This document shows positions 1-4,364 of a DNA stretch of 6,781 nucleotides, one piece after another (the first letter of the stretch is position 1; the number at the start of each line of letters is the position of its first letter). The position numbers and the translations under genes were made by a program. This DNA is from Bacteroidales bacterium UBA1751. Lineage in GTDB: Bacteria; Bacteroidota; Bacteroidia; Bacteroidales; UBA932. The stretch lies in the NCBI GenBank assembly GCA_002315995.1, contig DCHN01000046.1:18085-24865 (forward strand). The letters run 5' to 3'. The notes beneath the pieces were generated by a model. That model saw nothing but the letters and a program-made list of their open reading frames with translations, ran no database searches and had not been told where the DNA came from.

Positions 1-1463
1 TGAAGTATTCTGCGTGAAGATGGGAGAAGGGAGTTGCATCGATTACCCAGATTCTTCACGAATCCAAGCCCCTTGCCCATATATGTGAGAAGCAGGAGAC
101 CTCTTGGAGCTCCGTTGAGTATTATTGGTTCTTTTGAAAGGAACTCCAAAGCTATATCTTCTGAAACTTCAAATCTGTTGAATGGTAATCCAATGGAATC
201 GGCACAGTTTTCAGGTGAAAGAAAGGCGGCTGTTGCAAGGCTGTGTTCGGGAACCAGATCTTTGCCTTTTATGTACCCTATGGCTACTCCGCAGCTGAGC
301 ACTTTAACACTCTTTGCAAGCAATTCTGCATCAGATGCATCAGATTTTGGAACAGCTTTGTAGAGTTCCCCCTGCATGGAGCAGGTGTATGACGCTGTAC
401 CAATATTGTTGATACTTACAAGAATTGATGATATTTGCTCAGGCAGTTTTTGCTGCCGTTTGACCTCTGTTTTCTTCTTGACAGTGAAATTATTGGTACC
501 ACACCCTTCAATTCGCATAAGTGCGCAGAATTGCCCCTCACCAGTTACAAGACCGGGTATAAATTGCCACCCTCCAGCAGCGGTTCTCAATATGTTTTTG
601 GAAATGGAACTATGGCACAGATCAAAATCCATATCAATGGATGTTGCCGCAAATTCCTCCTTCAGGAATGAAATGATGTCATCATTCTCGCAGTGGTTGA
701 ATGTGCAGGTTGAGTATATGAGAAATCCTCCCGCTTTTAAGCATTTTACAGCGGCAGAAACAATTCTCTGTTGCCGTGCGGCACATAACCTTACATTGTC
801 AATTGACCAGTTCTCAATGGCTGCATTCCCCTCACTGCTCTCCATTTTTCTAAACATTCCCTCGCCGGAACATGGAGCATCTACCAGTACAATATCGAAC
901 CACCCCGGAAGATTATCTGCAAATTTTTCTGAATCTGATGAGGTTACAACTGAGTTGGCAGCTCCCCATATCTCAATGTTCTCCCTCAGTATTGATGCAC
1001 GGCTTCCTATTACCTCATTGCTTACCACAATGCCGCTACTGCCAATGAGTTGAAGCAGGTGCGTAGATTTTCCCCCCGGTGCCGCGCACATATCCAGAAC
1101 CCTGATTCTCCTGCCTGCTTCAAATAGAGATGGCTCAACCCTCCTTATTGCATTGAAAGCGCTCTCAAGAAACATTGATGAGGCATCCTGAACATAATAT
1201 GCTCCAGTATGGAACAACGGATCGTGCGTGAAACTCGGTCTGCGGTTGAGGTAGAAACCGGTGGTACACCATGGAACCCTTTCAACCTTGCCTCCGGAGA
1301 CTCTTTCAATGTGTATCATGAAGTCGTCGCAGGAAATCTTGTTGGGATTGAATCTTACTGACGTTACCTGTTCCGATAGAGTCAAAGAGGCGTTGAACTT
1401 GTCAAACGCCTCTTTTCCATGTGATTTAATGAATATCTCCTTGAAATCTTCAGGAAGGATCAT
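1..1463 (-). CDS. RsmF-like 16S rRNA (cytosine-C5)-methyltransferase, RsmB/NOP family, 3' end cut by window edge
   Basis: This gene encodes a SAM-dependent RNA methyltransferase expected to form 5-methylcytosine in 16S rRNA. Reading from ATG at 1463 gives 487 codons with no stop before the window edge. Visible motifs are a family-like N-terminal region with SVRFNPNK (residues 35-42), the SAM-binding loop DMCAAPGGKSTHL (124-136), motif IV DAPCSGEGMFRK (195-206) with Cys198, and motif VI YSTCTFNHCEN (250-260) with the catalytic-type Cys253. A GEGQFCALMR block (308-317) and a PUA-like C-terminal region ending GLGFVKNLGNRCNSLLPSSRRIL follow. In family members GLGFVKNLGNR lies close to the C-terminus, so probably only a few residues are missing. 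The ATG overlaps the stop of the SRPBCC gene (ATGA, 1460-1463), which supports this start. The RsmF-type rather than RsmB-type call rests on the long C-terminal region; the exact target cytosine is inferred. Codons 17-27 form a perfect inverted repeat. Confidence 0.93.
   Translation of the reverse strand, partial: MILPEDFKEIFIKSHGKEAFDKFNASLTLSEQVTSVRFNPNKISCDDFMIHIERVSGGKVERVPWCTTGFYLNRRPSFTHDPLFHTGAYYVQDASSMFLESAFNAIRRVEPSLFEAGRRIRVLDMCAAPGGKSTHLLQLIGSSGIVVSNEVIGSRASILRENIEIWGAANSVVTSSDSEKFADNLPGWFDIVLVDAPCSGEGMFRKMESSEGNAAIENWSIDNVRLCAARQQRIVSAAVKCLKAGGFLIYSTCTFNHCENDDIISFLKEEFAATSIDMDFDLCHSSISKNILRTAAGGWQFIPGLVTGEGQFCALMRIEGCGTNNFTVKKKTEVKRQQKLPEQISSILVSINNIGTASYTCSMQGELYKAVPKSDASDAELLAKSVKVLSCGVAIGYIKGKDLVPEHSLATAAFLSPENCADSIGLPFNRFEVSEDIALEFLSKEPIILNGAPRGLLLLTYMGKGLGFVKNLGNRCNSLLPSSRRIL
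1384..1415. repeat. 11-bp perfect inverted repeat inside the methyltransferase gene
   Basis: AAAGAGGCGTT (1384-1394) and AACGCCTCTTT (1405-1415) are exact reverse complements around a 10-base loop. The repeat covers codons 17-27 of the methyltransferase gene. A variant pairing with one bulged A can add four more pairs and shrink the loop to five bases. Each strand has a short T-run after the stem, so it has a terminator-like shape in both directions, although the T-runs are only 3-4 long. Confidence 0.7.
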
Positions 1464-1918
1464 ATGTTCATTTTTGATCTTATCTGTTCCACATCAATAT
1501 CGTTTGGGTTGAAATTTCCCTCTGAAGCATCCTTTATCTTCTCTGTAATGGTGTCAACCATTGTCTGCAGTTTGTTGCCAAGCATCATTTTGAGCATGAA
1601 TGGCAAATCTGCATTCAACTCAAGATGGAATTCAGTCTTCTGGATATCCAGAGGATTCATGAAAACTTCCAGGGTGAATTTGAATGGTGTATTTCCGGCC
1701 TCCTTGATTTGAATGTATGAATATGGCATGCGGCTGCATATCTGTGCGCCGATTTCAAATCCCTGCACTTTTGCCGTAAGGGTATCTTCTGTTGCCTGCA
1801 CGCTCTCCCTCTTATCTTCAGGAAGATTCTGTACAAAATGCCTCATGTCCGCAAAGGCTCCAAAAAGCTGCGGCGCTGGAATGTTTATTGTTTCGCTCTT
1901 GCCCTTTATGCTTGTCAT
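1460..1918 (-). CDS. SRPBCC-fold (START/polyketide-cyclase-like) small protein
   Basis: This gene encodes a 152-residue cytoplasmic protein without a signal peptide or membrane segment. It resembles the small SRPBCC-superfamily proteins found beside pyrE in Bacteroidetes. Features consistent with the fold are an N-terminal strand (SETINIPA, 8-15), a helix with an FADMRHFVQNLPED segment (22-35), alternating strands through about residue 104, and a long C-terminal helix (about 105-130, PFMLKMMLGNKLQTMVDTI) that closes the pocket in this fold. The ligand is unknown and no catalytic residues are evident. A 20-odd residue tail rich in Asn, Asp and Glu (from about 131) extends past the usual end. 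An in-frame ATG at 1927 would add three residues (MGN). I prefer 1918 because it makes an ATGA overlap with the pyrE stop, the same arrangement as at this gene's own 3' end. Assignment rests on recalled family resemblance, not on a diagnostic motif. Confidence 0.85.
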   Translation of the reverse strand: MTSIKGKSETINIPAPQLFGAFADMRHFVQNLPEDKRESVQATEDTLTAKVQGFEIGAQICSRMPYSYIQIKEAGNTPFKFTLEVFMNPLDIQKTEFHLELNADLPFMLKMMLGNKLQTMVDTITEKIKDASEGNFNPNDIDVEQIRSKMNI

Positions 1919-2547
1919 ATTCCCCATTTGTCAGGAGATATTCTCCATTCTGACAATACTTTAATATCGCTCTCTTTAATGTATTTGGTTGCTACGGCCT
2001 GCTCAAGAAGTGCCTCATAGTAACTGAGAGTATGGAGCTCTACATTGGCCTTTTCAAATGCACTTATTGAGGTAATGAAGTTGTATGAGAAAATTGCAAC
2101 CATACCGCAAACTATTGCCCCCTCCTTGAGAAGAGCATCAACAGCGGAGAGACTGCTCATTCCTGTTGAAATGAGGTCCTCAACAACCACTACCTTTGTG
2201 CCCTGCTTGAGGTCTCCCTCAACTCTGGCACCTGTCCCGTGATCTTTTGGTTTCGGCCTAACATATACCATAGGAAGATTCATCTTCTGTGCTACAAGAG
2301 CCGCTACTGCTATTGCTCCTGTTGCCACTCCGGCAATATATTCAACCTGCTGATAGTGTTTCTTAATCTTCTCAACAAAGGCATCTGCAACTCTCTCCCT
2401 TATTGCAGGGTATGATAGGATTTTTCTGTTGTCACAATATATTGGTGATTTCCAGCCGCTTGCCCATGTAAAAGGGTCATCAGGTCTCAGGATAACAGCA
2501 TTTATTGAAAGAAGGTCCTGAGCAATTGTTTTCTCTACTGATTCCAT
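1915..2547 (-). CDS. pyrE: Orotate phosphoribosyltransferase
   Basis: PyrE catalyses orotate + PRPP to orotidine 5'-monophosphate + diphosphate, the fifth step of de novo pyrimidine synthesis, in the cytoplasm. From ATG at 2547 the product is 210 residues, the usual size. Numbering from there: FTWASGWKSPIYCDNR (27-42) is the N-terminal orotate/phosphate region, GVATGAI (73-79) follows, RPKPKDHGTG (97-106) is the flexible catalytic loop with the conserved Lys-Asp-His, and VVVVEDLISTGMSS (119-132) is the PRPP-binding motif with its acidic pair. The C-terminus ends LSEWRISPDKWGI. An in-frame ATG at 2580 would add 11 residues (MVNFAPVNKSI), but a promoter-like TAACTTTG lies at 2568-2575, inside that extension, and those residues do not resemble the family. 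The gene heads a run with the SRPBCC and methyltransferase genes and is divergent from the NUDIX gene. Confidence 0.97.
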   Translation of the reverse strand: MESVEKTIAQDLLSINAVILRPDDPFTWASGWKSPIYCDNRKILSYPAIRERVADAFVEKIKKHYQQVEYIAGVATGAIAVAALVAQKMNLPMVYVRPKPKDHGTGARVEGDLKQGTKVVVVEDLISTGMSSLSAVDALLKEGAIVCGMVAIFSYNFITSISAFEKANVELHTLSYYEALLEQAVATKYIKESDIKVLSEWRISPDKWGI

Positions 2548-2567
2548 AATAGATTTATTTACGGGTG

Positions 2568-2575
2568 CAAAGTTA
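2568..2575 (-). promoter_or_regulatory. Putative Bacteroidetes -7 promoter box for the pyrE operon
   Basis: The minus strand reads TAACTTTG, an exact fit to the Bacteroidetes sigma-factor -7 consensus TAnnTTTG. A transcript starting about 5-7 bases downstream would have a leader of about 15 bases ahead of the ATG at 2547. I could not find a good -33 TTTG element at the usual 19-21 base spacing, so the call rests on one short motif plus its position. Confidence 0.5.
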
Positions 2576-2598
2576 ACCATTTATTATTTATTTATTCA

Positions 2599-2606
2599 TA
2601 CCTTTG
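2599..2606 (+). promoter_or_regulatory. Putative Bacteroidetes -7 promoter box for the NUDIX gene
   Basis: The plus strand reads TACCTTTG, an exact fit to TAnnTTTG, 19 bases before the NUDIX ATG at 2626. This would give a leader of about 13-15 bases, close to that predicted for pyrE on the other strand. The AT-rich stretch between the two boxes (about 2576-2598) would have to hold both upstream elements. No clear -33 TTTG is visible. Confidence 0.5.
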
Positions 2607-2625
2607 CCGCGCCAAATTCGAACCA

Positions 2626-3267
2626 ATGGAGACAACATCATACAACATATACTTTGAAAAGCGTATGGTTACCATATGCCATAGCTCCCAAATAACTGTT
2701 TCAACCAATCCGAATGCTGTTATTTGCTGTGCAAAGAGATTCGGCAACCTTGCTGATACAGGAGAGTGGATGGAGAAGAGGAGAGGTGTGCATAATCTTG
2801 TGCTTGCTTCCGATGGTTGTGGGTACTCACCGGAGAGTGTATTCAATGAAGTCTGCTCCGGATTCAGGGAGGTCAATGCAGCAGGAGGCGTAATTGAAAA
2901 CTCCAAAGGTGAGATTCTGCTCATTTTCAGAAATGGACTGTGGGATCTTCCAAAGGGAAAGCAGGAGGAGGGTGAGGATATTCCGTTTACTGCTCTGCGT
3001 GAGGTGGAGGAGGAGACAGGCATTGCTCCTGAAAAGGGTATTGAACCGCTCTGCACAACGCATCATACATACCGCATAAATGGGGAGTTCATGCTCAAGC
3101 ATACATGGTGGTTCAGAATGAAGTATAATGGTAATGCCACTCTTGTTCCTCAAATGGAGGAGAATATAGAAAAAGCTCTCTGGGTATCTCCCAAAGAGCT
3201 TCCTGAATATCTCAAAGCCACGTATCCTTCAATTGCCGAAGTAATAGGGGCTTATATGGGAATGTAG
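2626..3267 (+). CDS. NUDIX hydrolase domain protein
   Basis: This gene encodes a 213-residue cytoplasmic protein predicted to hydrolyse a nucleoside diphosphate linked to another moiety, using divalent metal ions. The NUDIX box GX5EX7REUXEEXGU is complete at residues 111-133: Gly111, Glu117, then REVEEETGI (125-133) with the metal-binding glutamates. It is preceded by AAGGVIENSKGEILLIFRNG (85-104) and WDLPKGK, the usual entry to the fold. About 80 N-terminal residues (from METTSYNIYFEKR) lie before the NUDIX domain and match no domain I can name. The C-terminal part (HTYRINGEFMLKHTWWFRM, 147-165) completes the beta structure. The substrate cannot be deduced. It is the only plus-strand gene here. 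It is divergent from pyrE, a pairing I recall as common in Bacteroidetes, and its stop lies two bases from that of the LolA-like gene. Confidence 0.93.
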   Translation: METTSYNIYFEKRMVTICHSSQITVSTNPNAVICCAKRFGNLADTGEWMEKRRGVHNLVLASDGCGYSPESVFNEVCSGFREVNAAGGVIENSKGEILLIFRNGLWDLPKGKQEEGEDIPFTALREVEEETGIAPEKGIEPLCTTHHTYRINGEFMLKHTWWFRMKYNGNATLVPQMEENIEKALWVSPKELPEYLKATYPSIAEVIGAYMGM

Positions 3268-3269
3268 GG

Positions 3270-3920
3270 TTATCTCAGGTCAACGGTCTCGTATCCCGCC
3301 CTTTTCCCGGCATCAACGTTGAAAACCGCCTTGTCAAACTTTACCGGTGAGGTGAATTGTGTAATCTCTATTGTATAAACAGAATTGTCCTTGCCTATAA
3401 GTTCAAACTTTACAGGAATCCACTTGCATGATGCGTTTGCCCCGCTCTTGAACCACACTTTTATTTGCGGGTAGAGCGAGTGCTTATCCTTGCTCTGAAG
3501 TTTTACGCAGTTTCCCTTTTCAATGGATACAATATACTGATTATCTGTATTCTTGATAATCTGGAGCGGATTCTCCAGCAGGTCGCGGCTGTTGCGGTCG
3601 TTCCCGGAAATAATAATCTCCTTTGTGTCTTGTCTGATTATTGATTTTGTTGTTCCATTGCAGGTTATCTCCATTTCATCACCGGCAACTGCCTTGTAGC
3701 ATTCACCAAAAATCTGAAGCTTACCTTTGCTTGAAAATACTTCACGCCCGTTTTTATCGCACCCCTTAAGTGAGAAGTTCATGCTGCAACCAACGTTCAT
3801 TGCACCTCCAAGTGCCTCAAAATATTGATTGGATGATGCCTCAGCGTTGCTGTAGGATGCCAGCACAAAAGAGAGAAGGATATTAAGAACCAGTAAGTTT
3901 CTCTTTAATCTCAGTTTCAT
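3270..3920 (-). CDS. Secreted LolA-like (outer-membrane lipoprotein carrier-type) protein
   Basis: This gene encodes a 216-residue exported protein. Residues 1-26 form a signal peptide: a basic start MKLRLKR, a hydrophobic core LLVLNILLSFVLASY, and probable cleavage near SNA-EA. The mature part resembles Bacteroidetes LolA-like proteins: a GKLQIFGECYKAVAG strand pair (66-80), EITCNGTTKSIIRQDTKEIIIS (84-105, the usual 'E(I/V)xCDGKTxWxY' region with Trp and Tyr absent), IKVWFKSG (153-160), VYTIEITQFTSPVKFDKAVFNVD (181-203), and a final YETVDLR close to the family's typical VEVIDLR ending. LolA folds carry acylated proteins or lipids across the periplasm; whether this one does so is unknown. It has six cysteines in the mature part (45, 54, 74, 87, 138, 165), which seems many for this family. 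It starts 15 bases after the HMA gene's stop and is probably co-transcribed with it. Confidence 0.82.
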   Translation of the reverse strand: MKLRLKRNLLVLNILLSFVLASYSNAEASSNQYFEALGGAMNVGCSMNFSLKGCDKNGREVFSSKGKLQIFGECYKAVAGDEMEITCNGTTKSIIRQDTKEIIISGNDRNSRDLLENPLQIIKNTDNQYIVSIEKGNCVKLQSKDKHSLYPQIKVWFKSGANASCKWIPVKFELIGKDNSVYTIEITQFTSPVKFDKAVFNVDAGKRAGYETVDLR

Positions 3921-3935
3921 CTTTTTAGCACGGTA

Positions 3936-4298
3936 TTATTTTGTCTCTTTATTTCCAGCTGTTTCAACCTTTGTGGCAGGATAGCCAAGTTTTGCCAGTT
4001 CGTTTGCAAGCTGCTGCTCGGAAACCTTTGAAGGGTCATACTGGAACCATATGGTTTTGTCTTCAACTGTAACCTTGAACTTCTTCACCCCCTTTATGTA
4101 ACCCAGGTTTGCATCACACTTTTTCTTGCAGTTGTTGCAATGAATGTTTGCCGTAAAGGTGACCTCGGCAATCTGTTTGTCCATTTTTTTCTCTTGCGCA
4201 CCAGCGCCGATAGCGGAACATATAATTACGGCTGCAAGAACCACTGACAGGAACTTTGCCTGTTTAACGCTGTTGAAAAATTTCATGCTCGGTTTCAT
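3936..4298 (-). CDS. Secreted heavy-metal-associated (HMA) domain protein
   Basis: This gene encodes a 120-residue protein with a signal peptide (about 1-35, hydrophobic core FLSVVLAAVIICSAIGAGA, probable cleavage at AGA-QE) followed by one HMA domain (about 42-112). The fold pattern is clear: AEVTFTANIHCNNCKKKCDANLG, then IKGVKKFKVTVEDKTIWFQYDP, then SEQQLANELAKLGY. The metal loop is CNNCKKKC (Cys54, Cys57, Cys61); the standard MxCxxC is kept except that the residue two before the first Cys is Ile, and a third cysteine follows. HMA domains usually bind copper(I) or other soft metals; here it would act in the periplasm or be lipid-free outside the inner membrane. An alternative start lies at 4286 (MKFFNS), with the signal peptide intact. 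It lies between a TonB-dependent receptor and a LolA-like gene, which suggests a role in envelope metal handling. Confidence 0.9.
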   Translation of the reverse strand: MKPSMKFFNSVKQAKFLSVVLAAVIICSAIGAGAQEKKMDKQIAEVTFTANIHCNNCKKKCDANLGYIKGVKKFKVTVEDKTIWFQYDPSKVSEQQLANELAKLGYPATKVETAGNKETK

Positions 4299-4315
4299 AC
4301 TATTGTTCTATTGCT

Positions 4316-4323
4316 CAAAATTA
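4316..4323 (-). promoter_or_regulatory. Putative Bacteroidetes -7 promoter box for the HMA/LolA-like genes
   Basis: The minus strand reads TAATTTTG, matching TAnnTTTG, 17 bases before the HMA ATG at 4298 and inside the 66-base gap after the receptor gene. It suggests that the HMA and LolA-like genes can be transcribed independently of the receptor. The region is AT-rich, so chance matches are more likely, and no -33 TTTG sits at the right spacing. Confidence 0.4.
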
Positions 4324-4364
4324 GCCTGTTTTTTCAAATGTTTCTATAAATATTTTGCAATAAT

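Noticed and set aside
320..340. Direct repeat of GATGCATCT-type units
   Set aside because: It only reflects the SDASDA residues in the methyltransferase and is too short to be a repeat feature.
376..1053. Long plus-strand open frame of 225 codons
   Set aside because: It lies entirely antisense to the methyltransferase gene, whose catalytic motifs are all in place, and its product has no recognisable domain.
3539..3578. Two adjacent short inverted repeats (GATTATC/GATAATC and CTGGAG/CTCCAG)
   Set aside because: Stems of 6-7 bp with 6-9 base loops inside a coding gene are within what chance would give.
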